A program made the translations under genes and the position numbers. A stretch of 64,000 nt of DNA, from positions 62,001 to 126,000 of the forward strand of contig JAQWMQ010000034.1 of the NCBI GenBank assembly GCA_029246705.1, written 5' to 3'. The DNA comes from Phycisphaerales bacterium. Its GTDB lineage: Bacteria; Planctomycetota; Phycisphaerae; Phycisphaerales; SM1A02. The notes under the pieces were generated by a model. It searched no databases and was not told the origin of the DNA. It saw nothing but the letters and a program-made list of their open reading frames with translations. Each line of letters starts with the position of its first letter. Within the stretch, counting starts at the first letter, position 1. Below are positions 1 to 9,092 of the stretch, piece after piece.

Positions 1-2
1 TG

Positions 3-866
3 GTCGAGGAACTTCCGGCGATGCTGGTTGCCCGGGATGCGGTCGAACTGCCGGTGGGGGTCGGGGCCTCCACGCCACCTTCATCCGAACCGTCGATCCC
101 TGACTGGGAACGACTTTATGACTACGGCATCGGCCTGTTCAGGCTCGGCCCCCGTGGTCCGCTCCGACAGGCCGAGGAGATCTTCACTCGATTGTCGAAG
201 CTCGGTCGGCATGAAGGTGACTTCGGGCTGGCCCGGGTACACCTGCTCCAGGGGCGCTACGAGGAGGCGGTTGCGTCCCTGAACCGGGCTGCGGCCTCGG
301 GCACCACGGTCGCACCCTGGGGCATCACCTACCTCTCCGGCGTGACCGATCTCGAGCGTGGACTCTTCGAGCCGGCTCGTGAACGCTTTCGATCACTCGC
401 TGAGTTCCAGCAGCGCGACTATCCCGCAGCCTCTCGACGCGGCTTCGACTTCTCCGGTGATGACCGTCTGCTGTTGGAGCTCGCCTCGACCGAACTCCGG
501 CTCGCTCGCACCGGCGCTGCGATGGGGCTGGTCACCGTGCTCGAGCTCTGCGACACCGTCCTCAACCGCAATCCGCAGGACTTTCGGGCCTGGTGGATCA
601 GAGGGCAGGTGCTTGACCTGCTCGGAGATCGCAAGACTTCGGGTGACACGGATATCCAGCTTCAGTCGTCACTTCCCGAGTTGACGAGCAAGCCCGAAGA
701 TCCTGCCGGCATCGCCCGTGCCTATCATGAGCTCTTCCGACCGGACACGCAGGCTGCGGAGCGTGCGGTTCGGGAGGCACGCAAGCGCTATCCTTGGGCC
801 GACCATGCGGCGAATCCCTCCGCGATCTACGACTTGAACACCCATGTCGAGACTGAACTTGACTGA
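3..866 (+). CDS. TPR-type protein, 5' end cut by window edge
   Basis: The reading frame is open to the first bases of the window, so the gene very probably starts upstream; an ATG at 21 lies inside the open frame and need not be the start. The visible 287 residues contain tetratricopeptide-like helical pairs (for example around residues 40-110 and 165-210, with 'AEEIFTRLSKLGRHEG' and 'RNPQDFRAWWIRGQVLDLLG'). No signal peptide can be judged because the N-terminus is missing. Its last 23 bases overlap the start of the next gene, which encodes an FG-GAP/ASPIC protein. The same TPR-then-CRTAC1-like order recurs at 8199-10879, so the two products probably act together. TPR proteins are scaffolds for protein contacts; the partner is unknown. 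Confidence 0.75.
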   Translation, partial: VEELPAMLVARDAVELPVGVGASTPPSSEPSIPDWERLYDYGIGLFRLGPRGPLRQAEEIFTRLSKLGRHEGDFGLARVHLLQGRYEEAVASLNRAAASGTTVAPWGITYLSGVTDLERGLFEPARERFRSLAEFQQRDYPAASRRGFDFSGDDRLLLELASTELRLARTGAAMGLVTVLELCDTVLNRNPQDFRAWWIRGQVLDLLGDRKTSGDTDIQLQSSLPELTSKPEDPAGIARAYHELFRPDTQAAERAVREARKRYPWADHAANPSAIYDLNTHVETELD

Positions 867-2673
867 ACAGAATTGGCAAACGCAGAGATCAAGTAGAGAC
901 CGTGTCGTGGTCCTGGTCGTCGCACTGGGTTCTGCCGTGGTGTTACTGGTCGTTGTCCTGGTCGTCCTGATCAATCTGACGGCGCCCGAGGTGTTCGAGA
1001 GGGCGTCTCGGACGATGCCACCGACTCCGCTGGTCGCCACCGACCTGGATCCATTCACCGCCACATTCACCGATGTCGCCTCGTCCTCCGGAGTCACTGC
1101 CGTGCAGTCGAGCGGCGCGAAGGGCGAACGTCTTCTCCCGGAGACCATGGGCAGCGGCATCGCGCTTGGTGATTTCGACGGTGACCTTGACGATGACCTG
1201 CTGCTGCTTTCCGTGGGGTCCACGCCCACGCTCTACCGCAACGACTCGCCTCTCGGCGGGCCGATCCGTTTCACCGACGTGACCGAGGGCAGTGGCCTGG
1301 GGTCGATCCTCAATTCGACCACCGCCGCCCTGGGTGACTACGACGGTGATGGACGAATCGACATCCTGGTCGGAACCCTCGATGCCGATCATCTGCTGCG
1401 AAACATCGGGGGCCTTCGATTCGAACCGGTCACCACGCTTGGTGATGGTTGGACCAGCGCTGCCGGATTCGCCGACATCGATTCCGATGATGATCTCGAC
1501 CTGGTGGTGCTTTCCTACGTCGACTGGAGCCCCGAGATCGATCGTGAGGTCGACTACACCCTCGACGGCATCGGGCGTGCCTACGGGCCGCCCACCGGAT
1601 TCGCCGGTACCGATCTGGCTCTGTACATCAACAAGGGCGACGGCACCTTCATTGAAGAGTCCGAGGTACGCGGACTTCGCATTCGTCGTGATGACCGAGA
1701 TGCTCCGGTCATGAAGGGGCTTGGGCTTCTCGTGCAGGACATCGTCCCGCACACGGCCGACGGCTTCGCCGACATCTTCGTCGCCAACGACACCACCGCC
1801 AATCGACTCTTCCAGAACAACGGTTCGGGGTACTTCGAGGAAGTCGCTTCCGTGTCCGGGGTCGCCTACGACTTCGACGGCAAGGCGACCGGGGCGATGG
1901 GTGTCGATCGAGCATTCCAGACGAACACCGGCTCTGGCAATTCCCTGCTGGCCATCGGCAACTTCGCGAACGAACCCTCTTCCTTCTATCGACGTTCGGA
2001 TGATCGCTGGGCTGATTTCACCGAGTTCGCGGATATCTCGTTGGGAAGCGGGGTTGGTGCGCCGACTCGGCTGCCGCTGACCTTCGGGACCCTGCTCTTC
2101 GATGCGGACCTCGATGGAAACGATGATCTCCTCCAGATCAATGGTCACATCGAACCTGAGATCGCACGGATCCAGAGTGGGCAGACCTATCGCCAATCGG
2201 CCCAGCTCTTCAGGGGAACGGGCAAGGACCCGATGTTCTTCGAGGTGCCCGGTGACCAGATCGGTGCTCTCTCGAAACCGATCGTCGGTCGTTCGGCGGT
2301 GACAAGCGATCTTGATCGCGATGGTGACCCGGACCTGGTGGTGTCGCATCTCGATGCCGTTCCCCTGGTGCTCAGGAACGACCTGGAGACATCAGTGTCA
2401 GGCGATTCGATCACCGTGCACGTCGACGGGCCTCCCGGCAACCTGCATGCGATCGGTGCGACCGTTGAATTGCGTTGCAATGGGGTGAACTACATGCAGA
2501 TGGTCACGCCGACACGGTCCTACATGGGCCAGTCCAGCCTGTCGCTGGTCTTTCCCCTCCCGGCAGCCACCACGACCATCACCTTCATCTCCGTGACGAT
2601 GCCGAACCAGCTGGAGATCAGGTTGTCCGATGTTCCGGTGCAGGATGAGATCGTGATTCGCGTACCGCACTGA
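844..2673 (+). CDS. membrane-anchored FG-GAP/VCBS repeat protein with ASPIC/UnbV-type C-terminus (CRTAC1-like)
   Basis: The 609-aa product starts with a short cytoplasmic stretch and one hydrophobic segment at about residues 24-44, with no obvious cleavage site, so it is probably membrane-anchored and faces outward. It then carries repeated Ca-binding FG-GAP/VCBS loops ('DFDGDLDDDLLL', 'DYDGDGRIDILVG', 'DIDSDDDLDLVV', 'DLDRDGDPDLVV'), the pattern of an integrin-alpha-like beta-propeller. The last ~90 residues resemble the ASPIC/UnbV domain (G-A-T-V-E-L ... Y-M-G-Q-S-S). Such proteins are common in Planctomycetota, are often called CRTAC1 family, and have no defined biochemical role. The start overlaps the end of the TPR gene, suggesting translational coupling; no clear Shine-Dalgarno is visible. 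Confidence 0.85.
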   Translation: MSRLNLTEQNWQTQRSSRDRVVVLVVALGSAVVLLVVVLVVLINLTAPEVFERASRTMPPTPLVATDLDPFTATFTDVASSSGVTAVQSSGAKGERLLPETMGSGIALGDFDGDLDDDLLLLSVGSTPTLYRNDSPLGGPIRFTDVTEGSGLGSILNSTTAALGDYDGDGRIDILVGTLDADHLLRNIGGLRFEPVTTLGDGWTSAAGFADIDSDDDLDLVVLSYVDWSPEIDREVDYTLDGIGRAYGPPTGFAGTDLALYINKGDGTFIEESEVRGLRIRRDDRDAPVMKGLGLLVQDIVPHTADGFADIFVANDTTANRLFQNNGSGYFEEVASVSGVAYDFDGKATGAMGVDRAFQTNTGSGNSLLAIGNFANEPSSFYRRSDDRWADFTEFADISLGSGVGAPTRLPLTFGTLLFDADLDGNDDLLQINGHIEPEIARIQSGQTYRQSAQLFRGTGKDPMFFEVPGDQIGALSKPIVGRSAVTSDLDRDGDPDLVVSHLDAVPLVLRNDLETSVSGDSITVHVDGPPGNLHAIGATVELRCNGVNYMQMVTPTRSYMGQSSLSLVFPLPAATTTITFISVTMPNQLEIRLSDVPVQDEIVIRVPH

Positions 2674-2744
2674 TCGAGCGCCGAAGCCACTCCGACCAGA
2701 CTGGCTTCGGACTGGTGTACAGTGCGTCCAAGGAAACCGTTTCC

Positions 2745-3581
2745 ATGAAGAAGATCTTGAAGTCAGTTCTGCCCCAACCCGTGATCAAGAAGGCTTTTCG
2801 GGTCCGTGATTCAATGCAGGTCTTGTTGCTGCCAAGGCAGGAATTCGATTGCACGACTCTTCGTCCCGGAACGACGGTGCCCTTGGACGAGATCAATTCG
2901 GATCCGCGGATCCTTTCAACCTGGGCTGCAGATCATGACGCGATCAGCTCGGTCTTCGGGAATGACGACCGCTGCGGCGGGGTGAATCCCGGTGATCGTC
3001 GCGCGGTGTATCACCTGATCATGGCCTTGAAGCCGACATCGGTCCTGGAGATCGGTACCCATATCGGGGCGTCGACCCTTCACATCGCACGAGCGCTGGA
3101 TCAGCTGGATGCGGGAGGGAAGCTCATCACCGCGGACATCGTGGATGTCAATGACCGTGAAAGTGGTCCGTGGCGATCTGCCGGTCTGGCCGATTCACCG
3201 CGTGGCCTGGCCGATTCACTCCACTGCAGTGACCATGTCGACTTCCATGTCGGGCCCTGCCTCGATCTCATGAAGCGTACGGATCAACGCTTTGACTTCA
3301 TCTTCCTTGATGGAGACCATTCGGCGGGTGCGGTCTACAACGAGGTGAGTGCCGCGCTTGCGATCCTCGCGAAAAATGGTGTCATCCTGCTGCACGACTA
3401 TTACCCGGGAGCGAAGTCCCTCTACCCGGATGGATCGCTGATCAGCGGTCCGTTCCGTGCCATGGAGCGTGTCATCAGTGAGAACCCGGAAGTCGATGTC
3501 CTCCCTCTGGGCGAACTGCCCTGGCCTACGAAGCTGGGTACGAACTTCACGAGCCTTGCGCTCGTGGTTCGCCGATCGTGA
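2745..3581 (+). CDS. class I SAM-dependent methyltransferase (Methyltransf_24-like)
   Basis: A 278-aa protein with the glycine-rich SAM-binding motif 'VLEIGTHIGASTLHIA' near residues 102-117, an acidic residue after strand 2 ('LITADIVD') and a motif IV-like 'FDFIFLDGDHSAGA' followed by 'GVILLHDYYPG'. This is the layout of class I methyltransferases acting on small molecules or sugars. The ATG at 2745 was chosen because AAGGA lies at 2730-2734, ten bases upstream; an in-frame GTG at 2715 lacks such a site. It follows the CRTAC1-like gene by 71 bases on the same strand. The substrate cannot be told from the sequence. Confidence 0.8.
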   Translation: MKKILKSVLPQPVIKKAFRVRDSMQVLLLPRQEFDCTTLRPGTTVPLDEINSDPRILSTWAADHDAISSVFGNDDRCGGVNPGDRRAVYHLIMALKPTSVLEIGTHIGASTLHIARALDQLDAGGKLITADIVDVNDRESGPWRSAGLADSPRGLADSLHCSDHVDFHVGPCLDLMKRTDQRFDFIFLDGDHSAGAVYNEVSAALAILAKNGVILLHDYYPGAKSLYPDGSLISGPFRAMERVISENPEVDVLPLGELPWPTKLGTNFTSLALVVRRS

Positions 3582-3604
3582 CATGACCGGGACGGCATGA
3601 CAGG

Positions 3605-3638
3605 AAAAACGGCGTGCCTTCCGGGGAAGGCACGCCGT
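3605..3638 (-). terminator. Rho-independent terminator of the minus-strand VCBS gene
   Basis: A perfect 14-bp inverted repeat (3609-3622 with 3625-3638, GC-rich) lies between two convergent genes. An A-run at 3605-3609 on the plus strand gives a U-run directly after the hairpin in the minus-strand transcript, so it terminates the 3674-6214 gene; the hairpin may also slow plus-strand transcription from the methyltransferase gene. Confidence 0.85.
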
Positions 3639-3673
3639 GTAGTGGCATCTGAGGTGGTGGCCCGTTTTCGGAA

Positions 3674-6214
3674 TCAGCAGGGGCCCCAGTAGCCGAGGAT
3701 GGTCGCAAGGTCGGCGCCATCCACGTTGCCGCTGCCGTCGAGATCCGCACTTTCATCAGCGGTATCCCACGCACCCAGGAGGGTGGCGAGGTCGGAGCCG
3801 TCGACGACGCCATCGTTGTTGATGTCAGCGGTGCAGGGCGGTTCATCCTCGCAGATGACCTTCTCGATGATGAACTCATCGACGCCGGCTTCGGTGACCG
3901 AGTTGTTCGGGCTGTCTGCGACGCGGAAGCGAACCTGCACGGTGGCCGAGGGCGTCACGAACTCCGAAACGTAGAACGATCGAACCGACCAGTTGGCGTC
4001 ATTGACGTCGATGTCGCCGTCCTCGTCGATATCCGCGGTGACGACCTTGGCGGTCACCCAGGTGCTGCCGTTGTTGGTCACCTGGATGAGCATCTGGTCG
4101 GCCGAAGCAGGGTCGAGGACCGCGTCATCACACTTGAACCAGACACTCATCGAGATCAGGGCGTCGGTGCCGTCGATGTCGATGACCGGCGAGACCAGGT
4201 CTGCAGGACCGCCATCAAGGTCGGCTGCGCCTGCGGTATCGCCGGGGATGCCGTTCTGGGTGATCCAGCAGAGGGTTCCTTCGGTGGAAGCGTCATCTTC
4301 AGGAGCCATCTGGAGCCCGCTGGAATCGGTGGCCACGGGGTCGGCCCGCTCCCAGAATCCTGCGGTCACGCTGGCGTCGAAGGCAGTGGTGAAGCCACCG
4401 GATCCGGATTCGAAGTCCTCGGTTTCGATCTCGAAACCGGAACTGGCCTGGTACTGGAAGAAACTCGCGGGTGCGGTGGGCGGGTCGGTGTATCGCTCGC
4501 CGCTGTCCAGCATGGATGCGAAGTAGTAGCGTCCGTTGCTTCCACAGTCGACGGCGGGTAGCACGGCTTCCCAGATGTTCCCGGAGACGTTCTGGAGTGG
4601 CACGGAGGAGAACGATGCGCCGTCGATCGAGGTCCACAGGTCGGTGCCGGCAGGGTTGATGGAACCGCCGATGGGCGTGAGCTCCACCTGGATCGTGGTC
4701 TCGACGCCTGGATCCACCGTGGTCGGCAGAGACGTGGGGTACTCGAAATCGATGTTGATCGGAGGCTGGTTCATCCAGACCTTGAAGCCGCGGCAGGTGG
4801 CCTGGAAGATGTCGAGCCAACCGTCCTGGTTGAGGTCGATCGCGGCGACGTCGAAGCTTGCCGCAAGTTCGCTGGTCGGAATCGGGAAGGAGTTCTCCTC
4901 GAAGAGGTCCGTGGCGTTCCCGGTGTTCTCGTAGAAGTGGGCGCGACGTCCGGTGGTCGGGCAGAACGACGGAAGATCGGCGTCGACATCGGCGATGAAC
5001 AGGTCGAGGTCGTTGTCGTTGTCGATGTCGAACAGCTTCGCGGTGTTTCCGAACTCGCCGAGCGAATCGCTGATGATGTAGCTCGTGAAGTCCGCGCGGC
5101 CGTCACCACCGTTGCCTTCGTTGATGAGGTAGCGGTCCTGGCTGTCGTCGACGACGACCATGTCCAGGAGCGCGTCGCCGTTGATGTCGCCGATCACGAG
5201 GAAGTAGGGCGCGGCCTGCTGGACCGACTCGAGCACGAAGTCGGTGCCGGGGTTGGCGCCGTTGTTCCACAGCACCTCGACCACGTTGGCCCCGAGGGTG
5301 TTGACCCTGGCCACGTCGGCGGCGCCGTCATTGTTGAAGTCCGCGGCCGCGGCGGTGTTGCCGAAGTCGGTCGCGAGCTCGGCGGCACTCATGATCGTGT
5401 TCTGGGTGTCGTAGAAGTGGCCGGGGCCGGGGCTGCCCGGAGTGTCGCCCCAGTTGAGCAGCAGCTTGCTGTCGTAGTCGTCCGCAGCTGACTCGGCGGG
5501 GCTGAACTGGCATTCACCCGGATCATTGGTGTCGCCATCACCGTTGAGGTCCTGGCATTCGTTATTGCCCGCGGTTTCCGGAGTGTCGTAGTCGGTGAAG
5601 AAGAGGTCGTCGTATCCGTCCCCGTTGAAGTCGGCGATCGCGATGTCGCAGAAACGAGGCATGCCTCCGGTGGGACTTCCGCCGATGGGGAAGAACTGGG
5701 GGATGCGATCTCGTTCGTGACGGAAACCGAGCCAGTTCCCGCTGCCGTCGTTGCCGAGGTTGAGGTAGCACCGCGGCTGGCCGAGCGTCCAGTCGACTCC
5801 GTCGCTCATCGTGGTTGCAGACACGAGGTCCATCCAGCCGTCGTTGTTCACGTCGATGACCGACAGGTTCCGGTCATTGCTGCTGGCCATGAGGCCGTCG
5901 TCACCGGCGATGTCGGAAGCGGTTCCGTACTCGAACGTCCGGTCGACGAGGACTCCGCCCTCGTTCATGAGCAGGAGGTTCGGGAAGCCGCCTTCGACCG
6001 ATCCCACGAACTTGATGGCACAGATGATGTCCTGGTCGCCATCCTGGTCGAAGTCGGCATGATCGAGGCCCTTCTCCAGGTTCAGGTACTGGAGTGCGGG
6101 GTCGAGGATCAGTCGGTCGTCGGTCTCGTCGGTCAGTTCCACGAACTGCGCGAATGCGCCGGTCGAGGTCAGACAGAGAGCTGCTGCAGTGAACAAGGTA
6201 GGGGAGATCTGCAT
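3674..6214 (-). CDS. secreted VCBS/FG-GAP repeat protein with dockerin-like C-terminus
   Basis: An 846-aa secreted protein. Residues 1-22 form a signal peptide ending 'TGAFA'. From about residue 50 to 480 there are many FG-GAP/VCBS Ca-binding loops ('DFDQDGDQDIICA', 'DVNNDGWMDLV', 'DFNGDGYDDLFF', 'DIDNDNDLDLFIAD', 'DLNQDGWLDIF'). A beta-rich section from about 600 to 790 ('FESGSGGFTTAFDA') looks like an adhesion or carbohydrate-binding jelly roll. The last ~55 residues are a pair of EF-hand/dockerin-like repeats ('DINNDGVVDGSDLATLLG', 'DLDGSGNVDGADLATILG') bracketed by Cys, ending W-G-P-C. The start has GGAG eight bases upstream. It probably acts at the cell surface or outside the cell; no catalytic residues were recognised. 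Confidence 0.85.
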   Translation of the reverse strand: MQISPTLFTAAALCLTSTGAFAQFVELTDETDDRLILDPALQYLNLEKGLDHADFDQDGDQDIICAIKFVGSVEGGFPNLLLMNEGGVLVDRTFEYGTASDIAGDDGLMASSNDRNLSVIDVNNDGWMDLVSATTMSDGVDWTLGQPRCYLNLGNDGSGNWLGFRHERDRIPQFFPIGGSPTGGMPRFCDIAIADFNGDGYDDLFFTDYDTPETAGNNECQDLNGDGDTNDPGECQFSPAESAADDYDSKLLLNWGDTPGSPGPGHFYDTQNTIMSAAELATDFGNTAAAADFNNDGAADVARVNTLGANVVEVLWNNGANPGTDFVLESVQQAAPYFLVIGDINGDALLDMVVVDDSQDRYLINEGNGGDGRADFTSYIISDSLGEFGNTAKLFDIDNDNDLDLFIADVDADLPSFCPTTGRRAHFYENTGNATDLFEENSFPIPTSELAASFDVAAIDLNQDGWLDIFQATCRGFKVWMNQPPINIDFEYPTSLPTTVDPGVETTIQVELTPIGGSINPAGTDLWTSIDGASFSSVPLQNVSGNIWEAVLPAVDCGSNGRYYFASMLDSGERYTDPPTAPASFFQYQASSGFEIETEDFESGSGGFTTAFDASVTAGFWERADPVATDSSGLQMAPEDDASTEGTLCWITQNGIPGDTAGAADLDGGPADLVSPVIDIDGTDALISMSVWFKCDDAVLDPASADQMLIQVTNNGSTWVTAKVVTADIDEDGDIDVNDANWSVRSFYVSEFVTPSATVQVRFRVADSPNNSVTEAGVDEFIIEKVICEDEPPCTADINNDGVVDGSDLATLLGAWDTADESADLDGSGNVDGADLATILGYWGPC

Positions 6215-6280
6215 CTCTAGCGCTCCGATGGGAAGGGATCAGTCAACGACTTCAGAAGTCGAGGCCATGAAGGTGTGTGG

Positions 6281-6310
6281 GTGTGAGGATCTGTGAGGAT
6301 CTGTGAGGAT
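6281..6310. repeat. three tandem copies of a 10-bp unit
   Basis: Three consecutive decamers read gtgtgaggat, ctgtgaggat and ctgtgaggat. They lie just downstream of the di-haem oxidoreductase stop codon and upstream of the VCBS gene start on the minus strand. They could be slippage products or a helically phased protein site; nothing else supports a function. Confidence 0.6.
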
Positions 6311-6315
6311 CATAG

Positions 6316-7992
6316 TCATGAATCGCAGTTACCCCATTCTCCGAGGAGAACGGCAAGGTCGCCACCTTCGACCAGACCGTTCTGGTTGAGGTCGGCGGCG
6401 GGGGCGGTGGTGTTCCAGTTGCCAAGCAGGGATGAGAGGTCCACGCCATCGACTTCCCCGTCTCCGTTGATGTCGCCAAGGCAGAAGCATTCGTCCAGTT
6501 CGCCGTTACCATCGGCATCAGCGGAGGTTCCGTTCAGGATGTCCAGGAGGTCGATGACGCCGTTGTCGTTGCAGTCGACCAGCTCGCCTTCGAAGACCTC
6601 GAGGAAGTAGCCCGCATCCACCAGGTCGACATCGCCGTCCTGATCGACGTCCCCGATCGCGCAGGATTCCTCCGGGCTGATCACGTTGTCGAGAACGAAA
6701 CAGTCCTTGAAGGTGTTGAAGTCGTCGAGGTCGACATCCTCGTCACCGTCGAAGTCGAATTCATTCCTGCCGAGGCTGTCGAGGAACCTGAACAAAGCGG
6801 CCTTGTCATCCTCGGACAGTGCCGCGAAGGCTGCGGCTGAATCCGCTCCTTCGCCGAAGGGGCCGTGCTGCTGGATGGCGTCGGTGGTCCTGGTGATGAA
6901 GGATCCGCCTGCGGCCCGGCCGTCATGCAGCATCGGGTCTCGCCAGCGCAGTCCCCAGAGCGGGGGCGTGCGCATCTCGCTCTCGAAGGCGTTTCCCTGA
7001 CGCACGCCATCGGTGAGCAGGCCCATCGAGTGCAGGAGGAAGTCCGAGTAGGGGTGGAACGTCCGGTCTCGAAGCACTTCCTCGAGCGCGGGATCGTCCG
7101 GGGTGGTGAAGGTGGTGGTGTGGCACTTCGCACACCCGATGTCGTTGAAGACCGTCGCACCTTCCATGCCCGAACGGGGCGTCTGGGGTGGGGGGGCGAG
7201 GTATCTCTGGAAGAAGGTCACGCGGTCGATGAAATCAAGGCCGTTGGCATCGGGGCCGTCTTCTGGGTCCGCGACGGTGTCGCACTCGGCAAGCAGGAGT
7301 TCATCGCCGTTGGGTGCGGTTTCCTCGGGAATGAGTCGATTGGTGAAACCCATCTCCCCGACCGAAGCGTCCGCGCTGAAGCTCAGCACCGTGGCGATCT
7401 GGGCTTTCCATCCGAATCGGCCGGCTCGGGAGACGCCCGGTGCCTCGAGTGCCTCGACCACGTGGACTCGCCCGCTGATATCGTCGCTGTCGGTGTCGAA
7501 GGGGTCCTCGAGGGCGAACAGCTCGGCATCGGGAATCGCCTCGACCAGGCCGTAGGCCATTGCGCCAAGCGTGACTCGGTTGACCACGATGGTGGCTTCC
7601 GGGGGGATGTCCTCTCGACATTCACTGCTGATGGAGTTCAGCTGGAAGAGTGGGCCACCGAGGTGTTCGAGCCCGACCCAGCTGCCCTTGTCATCGGCGC
7701 CGAACAGAGTGACCTGAATGACGCCCGGGCCTCCGATGATCGTTCCCGTGCCGTGGCAGGATCCGCAGTTGCTCTTGTTGAGTCCCGGCCCGGAGCCCAT
7801 CTCTATGGAGATCGGTGACTGGTAGTCGATACGCCCGGTTTCGAATCTTTCGAGCTGGAGTGCGGTCAGCCCCGCGAACGGAGCTCCGTTCTGTTCCTGG
7901 AGCGTCAGGTCGCCCTCCGACCATGCAGCGTCAGCACCCCCTGCGGCAACAAGAAGCGCGAGAAGACGCACGGCAAACGCACGCTTGGTCAT
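6316..7992 (-). CDS. secreted di-haem oxidoreductase (DHOR/'thiol oxidoreductase' family) with dockerin-like C-terminus
   Basis: A 558-aa protein with an N-terminal signal peptide (about residues 1-23) and two c-type haem motifs: C-G-S-C-H at residues 76-80 and C-A-K-C-H near residue 287. The section 'RTPPLWGLRWRDPMLHDGRA' is typical of the DHOR family, which is related to di-haem cytochrome c peroxidases. After about residue 400 come several Ca-binding loops ('DFDGDEDVDLDDF', 'DVDQDGDVDLVDA'), then a final Cys-bracketed dockerin-like pair ending W-G-N-C-D-S. The gene follows no close upstream partner and is read towards the VCBS gene, 101 bases away. Family role: periplasmic or extracellular electron transfer or peroxide reduction; the real substrate is unknown. 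Attaching a c-type haem protein to a dockerin-like tail is notable. Confidence 0.88.
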   Translation of the reverse strand: MTKRAFAVRLLALLVAAGGADAAWSEGDLTLQEQNGAPFAGLTALQLERFETGRIDYQSPISIEMGSGPGLNKSNCGSCHGTGTIIGGPGVIQVTLFGADDKGSWVGLEHLGGPLFQLNSISSECREDIPPEATIVVNRVTLGAMAYGLVEAIPDAELFALEDPFDTDSDDISGRVHVVEALEAPGVSRAGRFGWKAQIATVLSFSADASVGEMGFTNRLIPEETAPNGDELLLAECDTVADPEDGPDANGLDFIDRVTFFQRYLAPPPQTPRSGMEGATVFNDIGCAKCHTTTFTTPDDPALEEVLRDRTFHPYSDFLLHSMGLLTDGVRQGNAFESEMRTPPLWGLRWRDPMLHDGRAAGGSFITRTTDAIQQHGPFGEGADSAAAFAALSEDDKAALFRFLDSLGRNEFDFDGDEDVDLDDFNTFKDCFVLDNVISPEESCAIGDVDQDGDVDLVDAGYFLEVFEGELVDCNDNGVIDLLDILNGTSADADGNGELDECFCLGDINGDGEVDGVDLSSLLGNWNTTAPAADLNQNGLVEGGDLAVLLGEWGNCDS

Positions 7993-8146
7993 GTCCGGAT
8001 CTCCAGTACTCGTTCAGCCTGTGTGGGGTGGCCGAAAACCTGCCCCTCCAGCCTACGACGATGGAGTGCAAGGTCAAGGATCAAACTCTCTCACGCTCCG
8101 GAAACTGTCTTGAAGTCCTATACTTTCTTCCTGAGGGCCTGTCAGT

Positions 8147-8195
8147 CGGGCTCAAATGGGACTTTTCAGGGGTTTCGCCCTTTCAGCCCGGAGAG
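8147..8195 (+). promoter_or_regulatory. structured 5' leader ending at the ribosome-binding site of the TPR lipoprotein gene
   Basis: CGGGCT at 8147-8152 pairs with AGCCCG at 8185-8190, and an inner AGGG/CCCT hairpin lies between. The outer stem ends on the first base of the likely Shine-Dalgarno GGAGAG (8190-8195), so the fold could limit ribosome access. A TATACT hexamer at 8119-8124 is a possible -10 box upstream. Judged by eye only. Confidence 0.3.
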
Positions 8196-8198
8196 ATC

Positions 8199-9092
8199 AT
8201 GAGGACACCGACTCATATCCGGATGGCAACTTTGAATCATCCATCCGCCAGCATGTCAGATCGCGCTCATCGAGCCCATCGCAATCAAGTACCGCTGTCC
8301 GCCTTCGGCCTCGCCCTGGCCTGGTCGCTGATCCTTCTCGGCTGTGGTGACTCGGGCGTTTCAACCGCCCCGGCCGCCGCTGCCCCGGAGGCGGCTTCCC
8401 AGGGCGATCCGGTGTCGGCTTCGAATGATCCTCGGCTGGATGTGGGCAAGCAGCTCCTGGGCAAGGGTCGGCTTGGTGAAGCGGGCATGATCTTCGACAC
8501 CGTGGTCAACGCACACCCCGAAATGGCTCGGGCGAACTTCTACAAGGGACTCGTGCTGCACCAGATGCAGTCCCACACCAGTGCACTCTCGTGGTACAAG
8601 GCCGCGCAGGCTTCACCGCAGTCCTTCAGTGAACGCGACACGCTTCCTTATTACATGGGGTGGTGCTACTTCTACGCCGGCGACATCGATGCGTCACGCG
8701 AGAACATCGAGGCCTTCCTGCTCGAGGACCCCAACCGCTCCGATGCACATTTTCTCGCGGGAATCATCGCGCTCGAACAGTCGCGGCCTTCGGATGCCAA
8801 GGTGTCGCTGCAACGCGCCATCGAACTGTCCAATGGTGATCCCGAGAAGGAACGGTCGATGGCCCGTGCCTGGATACGACTGGCCGACGTCCACATGGGC
8901 GAATCCGATTTCCCGTCAGCCCTGGAGGCGGTGAATCGTGCCCTCGAGCTCAGGCCGCTGCTGCACCAGGTCTGGTTCAAGAAGTACACGATCCTGATGC
9001 GCCTCGGTCAAGACGAGGATGCGAACTTAGCGCGAAACCGTTGGAAGGAACTTTCGGTGAACGGCGGGGAGACCCTTGAGCCTGATCCATGA
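8199..9092 (+). CDS. TPR lipoprotein
   Basis: A 297-aa protein with a hydrophobic stretch ending in the lipobox 'LILLGC' (Cys near residue 48), so it is probably a lipid-anchored periplasmic protein. The mature part has TPR-like repeats ('AGMIFDTVVNAHPEMARANF', 'HFLAGIIALEQSRPSDAKVS', 'ALEAVNRALELRPLLHQVWF'). The ATG at 8199 has GGAGAG just upstream; a later in-frame ATG at 8253 would give a more usual signal-peptide length and cannot be excluded. Its stop overlaps the start of the next gene by four bases (ATGA), so the two are translationally coupled. The pair repeats the arrangement at 3-2673. Confidence 0.8.
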   Translation: MRTPTHIRMATLNHPSASMSDRAHRAHRNQVPLSAFGLALAWSLILLGCGDSGVSTAPAAAAPEAASQGDPVSASNDPRLDVGKQLLGKGRLGEAGMIFDTVVNAHPEMARANFYKGLVLHQMQSHTSALSWYKAAQASPQSFSERDTLPYYMGWCYFYAGDIDASRENIEAFLLEDPNRSDAHFLAGIIALEQSRPSDAKVSLQRAIELSNGDPEKERSMARAWIRLADVHMGESDFPSALEAVNRALELRPLLHQVWFKKYTILMRLGQDEDANLARNRWKELSVNGGETLEPDP

